64,000 bases of DNA from Providencia rettgeri (GCF_001874625.1 NZ_CP017671.1:868001-932000), one strand, 5' to 3'. Counted from the stretch's first letter, positions 20,117-30,660 are shown. Made by a program: numbers and translations. Notes: generated by a model from the sequence alone, not told the origin.

Positions 20117-21897
20117 GCCAGAAAAAACCACTTTGGCCAGCATTGAAGCGCTTATTATCTTATGGCAAAGCATACCGGGGTACAATGGGAATTGCCATTG
20201 CTATGCTATGGTTAGCCGCGATTGCAGAAGTCAGTGGGCCGCTATTGATCAGTTATTTTATTGATAATATGGTCGCGAAAAAGCAAATCATTATGCCATT
20301 GACGTTATATATGGCTATTGGCTTTATATTGCTTCAAGTTATTGCTGCGTTATTACATTATTATCAGATTATTTTATTTAACAAAGCATCAGTGGGGGTT
20401 GTGCAAACATTACGAACTGATGTGATGAATGCTGCCTTGCGACAGCCACTAAGTGCATTTGATAAACAGCCTGTTGGCCAGCTAATTTCACGAGTGACTA
20501 ATGATACCGAGGTGATTAAAGACCTGTTTGTCATGGTCGTGCCAACGGTTTTTCGCAGTTTAGCACTGATTTGTGCCATGTTAGTTGCGATGTTTTCATT
20601 AGAATGGAGAATGGCATCTATTGCTGTGATGATTTTCCCTGCTGTATTTGTGGTGATGATTGTTTATCAGAGGTTGAGCACACCGATAGTACGTCGTGTT
20701 AGGTCTTACCTTGCTGATATTAACAACGGTTTTAATGAAGTGATTAATGGAATGACCGTTATTCAGCAGTTTCTACAGCAAGCAAGGTTCGGGGCAAAAA
20801 TGCAAGAGGTCAACCAAGACCACTATTTTGCACGGATGAAAGCTTTAAAATTAGATGGTTTGTTACTAAGACCATTACTGAGTTTATTTTCTGCATCAGT
20901 ATTGTGTGGGTTGTTGCTACTGTTTGGGTTTGAAGGAACAACGACGATTGGTGTTGGTGTTTTATATGCATTTATTAATTATTTGGGGCGATTAAACGAA
21001 CCATTAATTGAATTAACCTCTCAACAATCCATGCTACAGCAAGCGGTTGTATCAGGTGAGCGAGTTTTTGAATTAATGGATAGCCCACAACAGGGTTATG
21101 GCGAAAGCCTTGTCCCATTGCAAGGTGGCTCAATTACCATTAACCACCTATCTTTTGCCTATCGTAATGACAAAATAGTGTTGCAAGATATCAACTTACA
21201 CGTACCTGATAATAATTTTATAGCTTTAGTTGGTCACACAGGAAGTGGTAAAAGTACTATTGCTAATTTAATTATGGGTTATTACCCATGGCAAAAAGGT
21301 GAGATCCTATTAGATGGGCGAGATTTAAATTCATTGTCTCACCATGTATTAAGAAATGGCATTGCGATGGTACAGCAAGACCCTGTCGTACTTGCAGCTT
21401 CATTTTTTGACAATGTGGCGCTTGGGCGTGATATTAATCAAGAGAAAGTCTGGGATGTTCTTGAAATTGTTCAACTTGCAGAGTTAGTTCGCACTTTACC
21501 TGAGGGGTTAGACACAGTATTAGGTGAACAAGGAAATACCTTATCTGTAGGTCAAAGGCAGTTATTAGCGATGGCTAGGGTGCTGGTGGTGACCCCGAAA
21601 ATTTTAATCCTAGATGAAGCAACTGCAAATATAGATTCAGGGACAGAGCAAGCGATACAAAAAGCGCTTCGAGTGATCCGTCAACATACAACACTGGTGG
21701 TGATTGCCCATCGTTTATCAACGATAGTTGATGCCGACCAAGTTGTTGTGTTACATCGTGGTGCAATTGTTGAGCAAGGTCAACATCTACAACTTTTACA
21801 ACAAAAAGGGCGTTATTATCAAATGTACCAGTTACAACAAGTTGGGGAGTCGTTGAATGCCCTCAGTGATGCTGAAAAGGAAGTTGTAACCAGTTAA
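20113..21897 (+). CDS. mdlB: ABC exporter half-transporter MdlB
   Basis: A 594-residue partner of MdlA with the same membrane-plus-ATPase layout. Walker A is GHTGSGKST and Walker [13 protein letters not shown] with a catalytic Glu, while the signature is degenerate, LSVGQ instead of LSGGQ, as in E. coli MdlB. MdlA in turn has Asp in the Walker B catalytic position (LDDALS), so the pair probably has one consensus and one degenerate ATP site, typical of heterodimeric exporters. This asymmetry is read from the sequences. Followed by a terminator and the NtrC-controlled glnK operon. Confidence 0.95.
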   Translation: MSQKKPLWPALKRLLSYGKAYRGTMGIAIAMLWLAAIAEVSGPLLISYFIDNMVAKKQIIMPLTLYMAIGFILLQVIAALLHYYQIILFNKASVGVVQTLRTDVMNAALRQPLSAFDKQPVGQLISRVTNDTEVIKDLFVMVVPTVFRSLALICAMLVAMFSLEWRMASIAVMIFPAVFVVMIVYQRLSTPIVRRVRSYLADINNGFNEVINGMTVIQQFLQQARFGAKMQEVNQDHYFARMKALKLDGLLLRPLLSLFSASVLCGLLLLFGFEGTTTIGVGVLYAFINYLGRLNEPLIELTSQQSMLQQAVVSGERVFELMDSPQQGYGESLVPLQGGSITINHLSFAYRNDKIVLQDINLHVPDNNFIALVGHTGSGKSTIANLIMGYYPWQKGEILLDGRDLNSLSHHVLRNGIAMVQQDPVVLAASFFDNVALGRDINQEKVWDVLEIVQLAELVRTLPEGLDTVLGEQGNTLSVGQRQLLAMARVLVVTPKILILDEATANIDSGTEQAIQKALRVIRQHTTLVVIAHRLSTIVDADQVVVLHRGAIVEQGQHLQLLQQKGRYYQMYQLQQVGESLNALSDAEKEVVTS

Positions 21898-21903
21898 TTA
21901 TTC

Positions 21904-21920
21904 TGCACCATTATAATGCA
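21904..21920 (+). promoter_or_regulatory. NtrC-like binding site upstream of glnK
   Basis: TGCACCA, three bases, TAATGCA: the 17-base NtrC palindrome with two mismatches in the right half. It is 75 bases upstream of the -24 element, a usual distance for an enhancer-type site. Confidence 0.6.
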
Positions 21921-21926
21921 CACCTT

Positions 21927-21952
21927 AAAACCACTCAGCCGAGTGGTTTTTT
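21927..21952 (+). terminator. Terminator of mdlAB
   Basis: AAAACCACTC pairs perfectly with GAGTGGTTTT around AGCC and is followed by more T. Confidence 0.85.
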
Positions 21953-21992
21953 ATTTTGTCTTTTCTTTTTGATTTTTAAGCAAAAAAACATT

Positions 21993-22009
21993 TTGGCATA
22001 AGTTTTGCT
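21993..22009 (+). promoter_or_regulatory. Sigma-54 promoter of glnK-amtB
   Basis: TTGGCATAAGTTTTGCT has the GG and GC doublets with exactly ten bases between them, as in the sigma-54 consensus. It is 60 bases before the glnK ATG and has an NtrC-like site upstream. Confidence 0.85.
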
Positions 22010-22054
22010 CTGACGTCAGTACTGCTCGCTAAATTGAGTGGGTTATTGGTATGA

Positions 22055-22408
<354 letters not shown>

Positions 22409-22418
22409 GAGAATGACG

Positions 22419-23702
22419 ATGCGTAAATGGTTCCTAGTCGTATATATATGGGTATTAATGGGTTTTCCAATGAGTGTGTTTGCTTCGCCAAAAGAAGTCG
22501 ATAAAGCCGATAATGCTTTTATGATGATAGCTACTGCATTGGTTATTTTTATGATTGTACCGGGTATTGCACTGTTTTATGGTGGGTTATTAAGAAGTAA
22601 AAATGTGCTTTCTTTAATGGCGCAAACAACGGTGATCTTTGCATTGGTATCTGTTATTTGGATTGTTTATGGTTATAGTTTGGCTTTTAGTGAAGGAAAT
22701 GCTTTTTTTGGTGGTTTTAACCAAGTGTTACTTAAAAACATTTCAGTAGAAAGTTTATCCGGTTCAATTCCCCAGTTTGTGCATGTGGCGTTTCAAGGTG
22801 CATTTGCATGTTTAACTGTTGCATTAGTTGTTGGCGCATTAGGAGAACGCATTAAATTTTCTGCCATTCTCATTTTTACCGTTATTTGGACTACATTTGC
22901 TTACTTACCTATGGCTCACATGGTCTGGGGAGGCGGTATTCTTTCTCAAGATGGTGCGCTTGATTTTGCAGGGGGCACTGTTGTACACATTAATGCCGCT
23001 GTTGCAGGTTTAGTTGGTGCTTACTTACTTGGGCATCGAACAGGATTAGGAAAGGAAGCAATTAAACCTCATAACTTACCGATGGTATTTATGGGGACAT
23101 CTATTTTATTTGTTGGGTGGTTTGGCTTCAATGCAGGGTCGGCGGGAAGTGCAGATGGTATTGCTGCTCTGGCATTTATCAATACGATTGCGGCAGCGGC
23201 TGGAGCAATCCTGTCTTGGACATTTGCCGAGTGGATTTTTAGGGATAAGCCCTCATTGTTAGGTGCTTGCTCTGGTTGCTTAGCGGGGTTGGTTGGTGTG
23301 ACTCCTGCCGCAGGAACTGTCGGGGTTGGTGGGGCGCTAATCATCGGTTTGCTTTCTGGGATCGCCGGCTTATGGGGCGTGGTCATTCTTAAACGTTGGT
23401 TAAAAGTAGATGATGTTTGTGATGTTTTTGGTGTTCATGGGGTCTGCGGTATCTTAGGGTGCTTGTTGACAGGGGTATTTACTGCCAGCACATTAGGCGG
23501 AAGTGGTTATGCAGAAGGAATTACTATGATGAAACAAGTTGGTATTCAAGCTGTTAGCATTTTAGTCTGTGTGGTTTGGACTGCGATTGTTGCCTTTATT
23601 GCTTTTAAGATAGCAGCTAAAACATTCGGTCTAAGAATTACAGTAGAGAAAGAAAGGGAAGGTTTAGATATAACTTCTCATGGTGAAAGTGCTTACAATT
23701 AA
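22419..23702 (+). CDS. amtB: Ammonium transporter AmtB
   Basis: AmtB, 427 residues with an N-terminal signal peptide (about 1-23, cleavage near VFA/SP) and eleven membrane helices. The pore twin histidines lie in GTVVHINAAVAG and VFGVHGVCG. FGGLLRSKN-type and GACSGCLAGLVGVTPA blocks are conserved. The start at MRKWFLV is chosen because AGGAG lies 7 bases upstream; an ATG two codons earlier is too close to that site. It is the second gene of the glnK operon under sigma-54/NtrC control. Confidence 0.96.
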   Translation: MRKWFLVVYIWVLMGFPMSVFASPKEVDKADNAFMMIATALVIFMIVPGIALFYGGLLRSKNVLSLMAQTTVIFALVSVIWIVYGYSLAFSEGNAFFGGFNQVLLKNISVESLSGSIPQFVHVAFQGAFACLTVALVVGALGERIKFSAILIFTVIWTTFAYLPMAHMVWGGGILSQDGALDFAGGTVVHINAAVAGLVGAYLLGHRTGLGKEAIKPHNLPMVFMGTSILFVGWFGFNAGSAGSADGIAALAFINTIAAAAGAILSWTFAEWIFRDKPSLLGACSGCLAGLVGVTPAAGTVGVGGALIIGLLSGIAGLWGVVILKRWLKVDDVCDVFGVHGVCGILGCLLTGVFTASTLGGSGYAEGITMMKQVGIQAVSILVCVVWTAIVAFIAFKIAAKTFGLRITVEKEREGLDITSHGESAYN

Positions 23703-23765
23703 ACAAGTACGGCACGATATGATAATGCTGAAAACAGGATAAATACTGTGTTCTATTCGAATTGA

Positions 23766-23807
23766 TAATGGCAGTTTATTGTTTGCTGCCATTACCTTTT
23801 CTTTTTT
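23766..23807 (+). terminator. Terminator of glnK-amtB
   Basis: TAATGGCAG pairs perfectly with CTGCCATTA across an 11-base loop, followed by CCTTTTCTTTTTT. Confidence 0.75.
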
Positions 23808-23842
23808 AGTCTGTAAGTATTCACTTACTTTTTTACTGCGGA

Positions 23843-24709
23843 TTAACGAGGTTGCCTGTGACGTATCACACCTTCTTGAACCGCTGTTGCGACTAGCTCC
23901 CCTTGGGGACTATAGATTTGGCCTTTTACAAAACCTCTCCCACCTGATGCCGAAGGGCTTTCTACGGCATATAACAACCAATCATCAATCTTAAATGGGC
24001 GATGAAACCACATTGAGTGGTCGATAGTCGCTACTTGTAAGTCGCGTTCCATAAACCCTCGACCGTGTGGCTGTAAAGCGGCAGGTAAAAAGTTATAGTC
24101 AGAAGCATAGCCAAGTAAATAGCTATGTAGAGAGGGTAAGTCGGGCAATTGCCCTTTGGCTTTAAACCAAATATAGCGAAATGGCTCCTGAGGTGGTGCA
24201 TCAAATGGGCTATAAAATTCCACTGGACGGAACTCAAAAGGCGTTGGGCGAAGGGCGTATTTCTTAACTGATTCGGGGAGTTGATCCGCTAAGCGCTGTA
24301 TAATATCGTCTTGAGAAATTAATTTTTCTGGTGGTGGAACGTCTGGCATTAGGTTTTGATGATTATAGCCTGTTTCCTCAGACTGGAATGAGGCAGTCAT
24401 AAAGAAGATTGGTTTTCCATTTTGGATAGCACTGACACGTCGGGCGCTGAAGCTTCCACCATCACGCAGTATCTCAACATCGTAGATAATAGGGCGCGAG
24501 CTATCACCAGGGCGTAGAAAATAGCTATGGAAAGAGTTAATAGCTCTATCTTCTGGTATGGTTTGCTTCGCAGCATACATAGCTTGTCCGACAACTTGTC
24601 CGCCAAAAACTTGTGGTAAACCAAGGTCTTCACTTTGTCCTCGAAAAATACCTTCTTCAATCTTTTCAAGCTCAATTAGGCTAATTAAGTTCTTTAATTC
24701 TGGGCTCAT
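23843..24709 (-). CDS. tesB: Acyl-CoA thioesterase II TesB
   Basis: TesB, 288 residues (286 in E. coli), a double hot-dog thioesterase with broad acyl-CoA range. [22 protein letters not shown] opens the N-terminal domain; [20 protein letters not shown] (catalytic Asp) and [13 protein letters not shown] (catalytic Thr region) and AVQEGVIR (catalytic Gln) are intact. Convergent with glnK-amtB and divergent from ybaY. Confidence 0.97.
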   Translation of the reverse strand: MSPELKNLISLIELEKIEEGIFRGQSEDLGLPQVFGGQVVGQAMYAAKQTIPEDRAINSFHSYFLRPGDSSRPIIYDVEILRDGGSFSARRVSAIQNGKPIFFMTASFQSEETGYNHQNLMPDVPPPEKLISQDDIIQRLADQLPESVKKYALRPTPFEFRPVEFYSPFDAPPQEPFRYIWFKAKGQLPDLPSLHSYLLGYASDYNFLPAALQPHGRGFMERDLQVATIDHSMWFHRPFKIDDWLLYAVESPSASGGRGFVKGQIYSPQGELVATAVQEGVIRHRQPR

Positions 24710-24948
24710 AGTTATCTTCGGTTCACTTGGACATAATTAGATATTGGTATTTTCCCATTATTTACTTTAAATAGGTAGGATGATTGTGCGTAGAAAATTT
24801 TAATTCACTTAATGTTACATTTTGAAATATTAATTTATTATTTTATTTATATTGGTTATACTTCACCCTATTCCCATATCTAAAAATGATGTGTTTATTT
24901 CTCTACCATAAATGTTTTAAATAAAACATAGGCTTACAGGTAATATCT

Positions 24949-25407
24949 ATGAGTTTCTTTCGCCATATAGTTAGCTTATTGGTCGTTTTGACGTTGATTG
25001 GCTGTGAAGGGAATAGCACAAAGCCAAGCGCAAAAACACTTAATGCTAAAAGTAGCCACAATAACCAAACGGTTGATTCAGGGAAAATTGAAGGGCGAGT
25101 GGTGATTTTGCAAGATTCTGTTTTACCAGAAAGTGCGATTGTCACGGTAACTCTTGCAGATACATCTGTTGTAGATCTGCCTGCATTGATATTATCGCAG
25201 AAATATTACAATTCATTGAATAATCGACCGACAATTCCATTTGAGCTAACTTATCTCAAAAATGAAGTTAGACAAGAGGGTACCCTGACCGTCAATGCGA
25301 CGATTAAAGTTGACGGGAAGCTATTATACATTGCTGATTCTGATGCTGAAGTTATCAATAATGGTATAACTAAAGATGTAGAGTTGCTGATGGTACCAGC
25401 GAACTAA
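24949..25407 (+). CDS. ybaY: YbaY family lipoprotein
   Basis: A 152-residue lipoprotein with lipobox LIGC at about residues 16-19. The conserved domain resembles type III secretion pilotins / YbaY: IEGRVVILQDSVLPESAIVTVTLADTSVVD, PFELTYLKNEV and a C-terminal ITKDVELLMVPAN. Function is unknown. Gene position between tesB and ffs matches E. coli ybaY. It lacks the Pro/Thr-rich tail of the E. coli protein (about 190 residues). Confidence 0.85.
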   Translation: MSFFRHIVSLLVVLTLIGCEGNSTKPSAKTLNAKSSHNNQTVDSGKIEGRVVILQDSVLPESAIVTVTLADTSVVDLPALILSQKYYNSLNNRPTIPFELTYLKNEVRQEGTLTVNATIKVDGKLLYIADSDAEVINNGITKDVELLMVPAN

Positions 25408-25486
25408 TTTGATGGCAGCTAATTTTCAGTATTCTATCTCTTATGTTGGTTCTTGTGTAATAAACCAGCACTTGGCTGTGGCTTTC

Positions 25487-25515
25487 TTGCTATTTTAGTG
25501 ACTATCAAGCATAAT
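25487..25515 (+). promoter_or_regulatory. Promoter of ffs
   Basis: TTGCTA, 17-base spacer, CATAAT. Initiation a few bases later would leave a 5' leader of about 20 bases before the mature 4.5S RNA, consistent with the RNase P-processed leader known in E. coli. Confidence 0.65.
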
Positions 25516-25542
25516 GCCCCTGCTTTGAAAGAAGCAATCAAT

Positions 25543-25656
25543 GGGGGCTCTGTTGGTTCTCCCGCAACGCTAACTTGTTAACTTGGTCAGGTCCGGAAGG
25601 AAGCAGCCATAGCAGGGGTCGTGTGTGCCGGGATGTCGCTGGCAGGGCTCCCACCC
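25543..25656 (+). ncRNA. ffs: 4.5S RNA of the signal recognition particle
   Basis: 114 bases starting GGGGGCTCTGTTGGTTCTCCC and ending CAGGGCTCCCACCC with the conserved SRP domain IV core (GGTCAGGTCCGGAAGGAAGC) in the middle. Length and almost the whole sequence match E. coli 4.5S RNA. It binds Ffh for co-translational targeting. Located after ybaY as in E. coli. Confidence 0.98.
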
Positions 25657-25990
25657 AATTTATCCCACTGCTTTCATCTAAACTAGAAAAAATCCCCTTA
25701 TTTTTATATCAAATTAATTGGCTAGTTTTGTGTTCTGTATTTAATTGTATTTATAAATATGAAGTTTATTTTTATTCTTTAAAATAATATCTAATATTAA
25801 AATAGAATAAAGTTAAAAATATCGCATTAATTGTTAATTATAATGGTGATAAAAAACAGAAGGCAGGGAAATTAGAAATAAAAAACCTACTAGCACTATA
25901 TTAGTGCTAAAAATAAAATTGTATTAAGTTCAGCCGATAAGTGGATTTACCGGCTATAACCATTCACTATCTGCGCGTGTTAATACAGTA
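25657..25990. other. AT-rich non-coding region between ffs and hha
   Basis: About 330 bases with no credible gene; it contains the hha terminator hairpin (25880-25909). No clear T-tailed terminator was found directly after ffs. Confidence 0.5.
25880..25909 (-). terminator. Terminator of tomB-hha
   Basis: TAGCACTA and its perfect complement (25891-25909) around three bases, followed on the minus strand by GTAGGTTTTTTA. Confidence 0.6.
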
Positions 25991-26194
25991 TTATCTAACA
26001 AACTTCCATACAGAAGGTGGAATTTTATCGTAGAGCTTATTCATAGTGAGTTCAGCAAGACGATGATCTGCCGCTGAGTAGAATAACTCTAGTTCATCAT
26101 CAGATAGTTCATACTTGTTTTTTTCAATGACACGCTCAAGTGTTTCAATTGTTGTGCATTTTCTCAAACGCATCAGATAATCAGATTTGGTCAT
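25991..26194 (-). CDS. hha: Haemolysin expression modulator Hha
   Basis: A 67-residue Hha/YmoA protein nearly identical in its core to E. coli Hha: [56 protein letters not shown]. Hha binds H-NS and helps silence AT-rich horizontally acquired genes; the AT-rich fimbrial locus in this window would be a plausible target (inference). It follows tomB by 74 bases on the same strand, the conserved tomB-hha antitoxin/toxin-like order. Confidence 0.97.
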   Translation of the reverse strand: MTKSDYLMRLRKCTTIETLERVIEKNKYELSDDELELFYSAADHRLAELTMNKLYDKIPPSVWKFVR

Positions 26195-26268
26195 AACGCC
26201 CTTTCTTTATATGGAATATAACTTAGTAACATACGATGTTATTGTTTGATTAAAGATAAATAATGATT

Positions 26269-26637
26269 TTATGTTTTGCTGGTCAGACATTTTAGGTCAT
26301 CATCCAGCACTGAAACTAGATTTTGATTCATAGTTTCCCAATCTATAATTTCACTTAATGTGATGACTGGGCTACCAAATAAGTCATAAGTCTCATCGAG
26401 GTACTCTTCAATTAATGATATAACGAGATTTTCTTTTGGATATTTGATCTTAAATCGCCAGACAAAAGCTGCGATATGTTCAATGAGTTCATTTAGAGCT
26501 GCACTTTGTGCAGAGCTTAGATCGTTAATCCAATGTGTGTTGGTTTTTTGCAAACTTAAGATAGCGTCTCTATTGAGACTGTTACATAAGTATTTTAGTT
26601 CTGCTATATCATGTCTTTTGGGTGAGTATTCATCCAT
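26269..26637 (-). CDS. tomB: Hha toxicity modulator TomB
   Basis: TomB (YbaJ), 122 residues. MDEYSPKRHDIAELKYLC at the start and LNELIEHIAAFVWRFKIKYP and EYLDETYDLFG are characteristic. TomB counteracts Hha and affects biofilm formation in E. coli. The ATG is placed 5 bases after GGAGG; a GTG two codons earlier is the alternative. In E. coli acrAB lies upstream; here that place is taken by mltD, so the efflux operon is absent from this site. Confidence 0.93.
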   Translation of the reverse strand: MDEYSPKRHDIAELKYLCNSLNRDAILSLQKTNTHWINDLSSAQSAALNELIEHIAAFVWRFKIKYPKENLVISLIEEYLDETYDLFGSPVITLSEIIDWETMNQNLVSVLDDDLKCLTSKT

Positions 26638-27122
26638 AATCACCTCCGCGGGCGAATCTGACTTTTGCTATGTGTATTGTTATATCAATAATAATGTCAC
26701 GTTAACTAATTAAAAGCACCTATGTTCAATATACATATATAAAGCAGTAATATATTGAAAAATATAAAGTTATTGCTAGTTCGTTAAGTTTTCGAAGATT
26801 ATTAATATTATACATAAGTGACATTCGAACACGGACTGGCAGCTTGGACTAGTTTAGCCGCGATATAATAATAGCATTATTATTACATAAGTCACCACCA
26901 ATCAACTACTTTTTTCATTTTTATTAGTAAGTGACTAAAATAGAGCCATAAATGCTCGACTTAAACTCAATTTTATAAAATGTTTAAATTACGTTTAACC
27001 ATTTGGTTATTTTAGTACGGCTAATATGAAATGTTTACACAAAAGATGTTATAAAAAGTATTACTCCATTCAGAGTATTTAAATAGTTTAATTTTACCAA
27101 TGAAATAAGATAATTAAATAAG
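26638..27122. other. AT-rich intergenic region upstream of tomB
   Basis: About 485 bases without a credible gene. It must hold the tomB promoter but I could not single out a convincing hexamer pair. A small palindromic run TAATAAT/ATTATTA lies near 26870. No remnant of acrAB is visible. Confidence 0.45.
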
Positions 27123-27154
27123 AAAAAACCTCGACCAAAATTGGGGAGGTTTTT
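27123..27154 (-). terminator. Terminator of mltD
   Basis: AAAAACCTC pairs with GAGGTTTTT with further pairing inside, and the minus strand continues with a T run. Twelve bases after the mltD stop. Confidence 0.75.
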
Positions 27155-27166
27155 CATGGAGGTAAC

Positions 27167-28537
27167 TTAGAGGTAAAGGTTTAAGGTTACCCCTGGTTTT
27201 AAATCAGCCATTTTTACGCCTGAGTTCCAAGTCATTAAATCATTGAGCTTGATACCATGGCGTTTTGCAATACTATAATAGGAATCGCCTTTTCTGACTT
27301 TATAGGTTTTCGTTTTACGATTGTTTGCTGCCGATATTGGGCTAGAAACTTTTAATGTTTGCCCTGGCATTATCACACTCGCCGTTTTTAACCCATTTAG
27401 CTTCTGAATATTTTTGGCTGTGGTATTAAACTTTTTAGCAATACTGGCGACTGATTCCCCTTTACGTACTTTATAAGTCGTAATTTTTGCTCGGTTTTGG
27501 CGAGCTGTTGAAATTACCGTCGGTTGTGCCGTTTTAATTTGTTGATTTTGTATTGCGGCAAGGCGGATGGTTTCTAAAACGTCTTGATCAGATAACGATG
27601 TTTTAAATTGCTCCGCTTTTGCTGTTGGTAACATAATATAATGTGGGCCTGTTGGCGATGTGATGCCTCGAGTATAGCCTGAATTATAGGTTTTCACTGA
27701 TTCTACAGTAAGCCCTGCTAGCTCAGCGGCTTGGGATAGTGTAATTTGCTGGCCTACATCAATTTGAGTTAACGCCCTATTTTTATTACTGGTTGGCAGG
27801 TTAACTTGGTACTTTTCTGGGGTTTTCAGCACTTGGCTGAGAGCTAGAATTTTGGGTACGTATTGTTTAGTTTCTTTTGGCAAAGAAAGGGACCAGAAAT
27901 CAGTCGGCAACCCAGCAGCCTCATTCTTTTTAATAGCATTTAGCACACAACCTTCACCACAATTATACGCAGCTAACGTGAGCTCCCAATCATGGCCAAA
28001 CATGATATTTAGGTTTTCAAGTAAATCAAATGCAGCTTTAGTTGATGAAACAACATCTCTACGTTCATCAACCCATTGGGTTTGTTTTAGCCCATAAGAA
28101 CGCGCTGTAATTGGAACGATTTGCCACAGGCCTGCGGCTTTTGCTGGTGAAGTTGCTTTAGGGTTGAAAGAACTTTCAATAATCGGAATTAATGCTAATT
28201 CCATCGGCAAGTTACGTTCGTTAATTTCGTCTACGATGAGGTACATATAGGGCTCTGCTCTTAATGCCACATCGTAGACAAAACGTTGTTTGTTTAGGTA
28301 ACTGTTAGCCATTTCCCTGATTTGTGGGTTATCAGGTATATCCATTTTTAGCTCATCACTGATGTAACCCCAAAGGTCATAATCTACCTTTGGAAGTTGT
28401 CTACTTGCTGCTTGGTTGTGAGAGGCAACAGTTTCAATTGTGTGATTGGCTGAAGGTTTGTTCTGCTTAACATTTTTTGGGGCGGTTTGGCATCCTGCCA
28501 GCAGAACAATGGCGATGAGTGTCGCGATTTTCTTCAT
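27167..28537 (-). CDS. mltD: Membrane-bound lytic murein transglycosylase D
   Basis: MltD, 456 residues, an outer-membrane lipoprotein (lipobox LLAGC near residue 16) that cleaves peptidoglycan to 1,6-anhydromuropeptides. The SLT domain spans about 115-215 with catalytic Glu in PIIESSFNPKATSPAKAAGLWQ. Two LysM repeats at the C-terminus (TYKVRKGESVASIAKKFN and TYKVRKGDSYYSIAKRHG) bind glycan. Upstream of it is gloB, divergent neighbours as in E. coli mltD-gloB order on the same strand. Confidence 0.96.
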   Translation of the reverse strand: MKKIATLIAIVLLAGCQTAPKNVKQNKPSANHTIETVASHNQAASRQLPKVDYDLWGYISDELKMDIPDNPQIREMANSYLNKQRFVYDVALRAEPYMYLIVDEINERNLPMELALIPIIESSFNPKATSPAKAAGLWQIVPITARSYGLKQTQWVDERRDVVSSTKAAFDLLENLNIMFGHDWELTLAAYNCGEGCVLNAIKKNEAAGLPTDFWSLSLPKETKQYVPKILALSQVLKTPEKYQVNLPTSNKNRALTQIDVGQQITLSQAAELAGLTVESVKTYNSGYTRGITSPTGPHYIMLPTAKAEQFKTSLSDQDVLETIRLAAIQNQQIKTAQPTVISTARQNRAKITTYKVRKGESVASIAKKFNTTAKNIQKLNGLKTASVIMPGQTLKVSSPISAANNRKTKTYKVRKGDSYYSIAKRHGIKLNDLMTWNSGVKMADLKPGVTLNLYL

Positions 28538-28618
28538 TTTATTCTATTGTTCTTCGTTGCAATGTTTAAAAGTCGAACAATAATACTTATCCCACCCCAT
28601 GATGACAATCATTAAACT

Positions 28619-29371
28619 TTAAAATTGATCTTTTAATTGACGTAAAAGGGTAAAAACTGCTCTCAAAGGGGGATTTTGCATATTAATTTCGAGTTTTTTT
28701 TGTAATTGTTGATTGTCGCATTGCAAGAAAATATTTATTTTCTTCTCATCTTTCAATAGGGTAGGAACTGTTGCTTGATGTTTGTCACGCATTTGCGTTA
28801 TTTTTTGTAAATATTGTGTAATCGCTTCATTTTCAGGCCAGATATGGTGAGCAAATTTAAGGTTCGACAAGGTATATTCATGGGCGCAGCATATTAATGT
28901 TTCGTCTGGGAGCGCTGCAATTTTTTGAATAGATTGCCACATTTGTTCTGGTGTACCTTCAAAAATACGCCCACAACCAGCTGAAAATAAAGTATCACCG
29001 CAAAACAAATAAGGCGCTTGGTAAAAACCAATATGCCCAAGGGTATGCCCAGATAAAGCAATTACTTGGAATTTAAATTGGTTAATAATGACAGTATCAC
29101 CTTCTTCGACTAATTCTGTTGCACCTTTATTTTCAGTTTCTTTAGGTCCAAAAACAGGTAGCGATGTAAATTTGTTTAAAATGCCTTTTACACCACCGGT
29201 ATGGTCATTATGGTGGTGAGTTAAGAGGATAGCGACTGGCGTTAAATGTTGTGCGGTAATTATTTCGAGCACAGGCTCTGCCTCCGCAGGGTCAACAATG
29301 ATACACTGCTGGTTATCAGCTAAAACCCAAATGTAGTTATCATTTAAAGCTGGGACTCGAATTAACTCCAT
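28619..29371 (-). CDS. gloB: Hydroxyacylglutathione hydrolase (glyoxalase II)
   Basis: GloB, 250 residues, a metallo-beta-lactamase-fold enzyme that hydrolyses S-lactoylglutathione in methylglyoxal detoxification. The metal motif is THHHNDHTGG; GHTLGHIGFY, FCGDTLFSAGCGRIFEG and CCAHEYTLSNLKFA are all intact. The start at MELIRVPALNDNYIW follows an AGGT site; a longer frame adds 43 residues without homology. It is divergent from yafS with 33 bases between. Confidence 0.96.
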   Translation of the reverse strand: MELIRVPALNDNYIWVLADNQQCIIVDPAEAEPVLEIITAQHLTPVAILLTHHHNDHTGGVKGILNKFTSLPVFGPKETENKGATELVEEGDTVIINQFKFQVIALSGHTLGHIGFYQAPYLFCGDTLFSAGCGRIFEGTPEQMWQSIQKIAALPDETLICCAHEYTLSNLKFAHHIWPENEAITQYLQKITQMRDKHQATVPTLLKDEKKINIFLQCDNQQLQKKLEINMQNPPLRAVFTLLRQLKDQF

Positions 29372-29404
29372 AACGACCTCGATACTTGTTAATAGGGGAA
29401 TTTC

Positions 29405-30139
29405 ATGAAGCCTGCACGTATTGATAAAAAGCTCCAAATGCCCGTTAGTTGGTGTGATATTCCTTTTGGAGAGCAATACCGGCAGTCTATAGAAAACCAA
29501 TTAAGGCCTTGGTGGCCAAAGATATTTGGTTTTCATCTCCTTAAGTTAGGCCATTTAAGTACTGAAATCCAGACCCAAGAGTGCCTAATTTCTCATCAGT
29601 TCAATGTTGGGAATAATGACCCGCGGTTTAATCTTATTGCTCAACCGGGGGCGTTGCCCTTTACTGAGAAATCAATTGATGCATGCTTAATGGCTCATTG
29701 TTTAGCCTATGATAGCGACCCACATTGGCTTCTAAGGGAGGTCGACCGTGTATTAATTGATGATGGGTGGCTAGTTATTTCAGGGTTTAACCCCTTTAGC
29801 TTAGCAGGGTTAGCAAAGTTAGTACCTGTTCTACGTAAACGGCAACCTTATTGTAGCCGGTTTTTTCCTGCTTTAAGGGTATTTGATTGGCTAAGTTTAT
29901 TAAACTATGAAGTTTTATATCATCGTAATTGTCATGTTATCCCTTGGATGAATTCACACAGACGGATTAATAAACATGGCGGTGGTATAGGGGTACTAAG
30001 TGTTATTGTGGCGCGAAAACGGACTTATCCGCTCACGCCAACGCCGTTAAAATTTAAGCAGCCGAAAGTTAAAATAGGCACGGCTTTAGGTGCGGCAAAA
30101 GAGCTGAGTGAACGCACTAAAGTTAACCATAATCGTTAA
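29405..30139 (+). CDS. yafS: YafS family SAM-dependent methyltransferase
   Basis: A 244-residue class I methyltransferase-like protein. The core resembles E. coli YafS: MKPARID start, [77 protein letters not shown]. Its substrate is unknown. The usual glycine-rich motif I is weak. It begins 33 bases from gloB, divergently, and overlaps the convergent rnhA stop by four bases. Confidence 0.88.
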   Translation: MKPARIDKKLQMPVSWCDIPFGEQYRQSIENQLRPWWPKIFGFHLLKLGHLSTEIQTQECLISHQFNVGNNDPRFNLIAQPGALPFTEKSIDACLMAHCLAYDSDPHWLLREVDRVLIDDGWLVISGFNPFSLAGLAKLVPVLRKRQPYCSRFFPALRVFDWLSLLNYEVLYHRNCHVIPWMNSHRRINKHGGGIGVLSVIVARKRTYPLTPTPLKFKQPKVKIGTALGAAKELSERTKVNHNR

Positions 30140-30606
30140 TCTTGTGCAGGTTGGTAGCCGGTATCTTCTTTGGTTGGAGATGACGCCGCCGCGCGAGCAA
30201 GCTCATCGCATTTTTCGTTTTCTGGGTGACCTGCGTGCCCTTTAACCCAGCGCCAGTCGATAGTGTGACGTTGGATAGCTTCATCGAGGCGCTTCCATAA
30301 GTCTACATTGACAACGGGAGACTTATCCGCTTTACGCCATTGTCTGCGTTTCCAACCGTGGATCCATTGGGTGATCCCTTGGCGGACGTACTGGCTGTCA
30401 GTGGTTAATATGATATCACAAGGCCGTTTCAGTGATTCTAGGGCGACAATAGCCGCAAGTAGTTCCATCCGGTTATTTGTGGTTAAAAAATACCCATCAC
30501 TCAACGTTTTTTCATGCTGTTGATAACGTAGAACAACACCATATCCCCCCGGGCCAGGGTTACCCAAACAGGAACCGTCCGTGAAAATTTCTACCTGCTT
30601 TGTCAT
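30136..30606 (-). CDS. rnhA: Ribonuclease HI
   Basis: RNase HI, 156 residues, degrades RNA in RNA-DNA hybrids. The catalytic residues are Asp10 ([14 protein letters not shown]), Glu48 (NNRMELLAA), Asp70 ([15 protein letters not shown]) and a C-terminal Asp in [22 protein letters not shown] is the second signature. It is divergent from dnaQ with 54 bases between the starts, the compact arrangement known in E. coli, and overlaps yafS by four bases at the 3' end. Confidence 0.98.
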   Translation of the reverse strand: MTKQVEIFTDGSCLGNPGPGGYGVVLRYQQHEKTLSDGYFLTTNNRMELLAAIVALESLKRPCDIILTTDSQYVRQGITQWIHGWKRRQWRKADKSPVVNVDLWKRLDEAIQRHTIDWRWVKGHAGHPENEKCDELARAAASSPTKEDTGYQPAQD

Positions 30607-30660
30607 TTCTGTTACACTCTATATTATTCGTTCCTTTCTAGTTTGACACAAAAAAACATT

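Noticed and set aside
25575-25787. 70-codon frame through ffs
   Set aside because: Most of it lies in the 4.5S RNA gene; no protein evidence.
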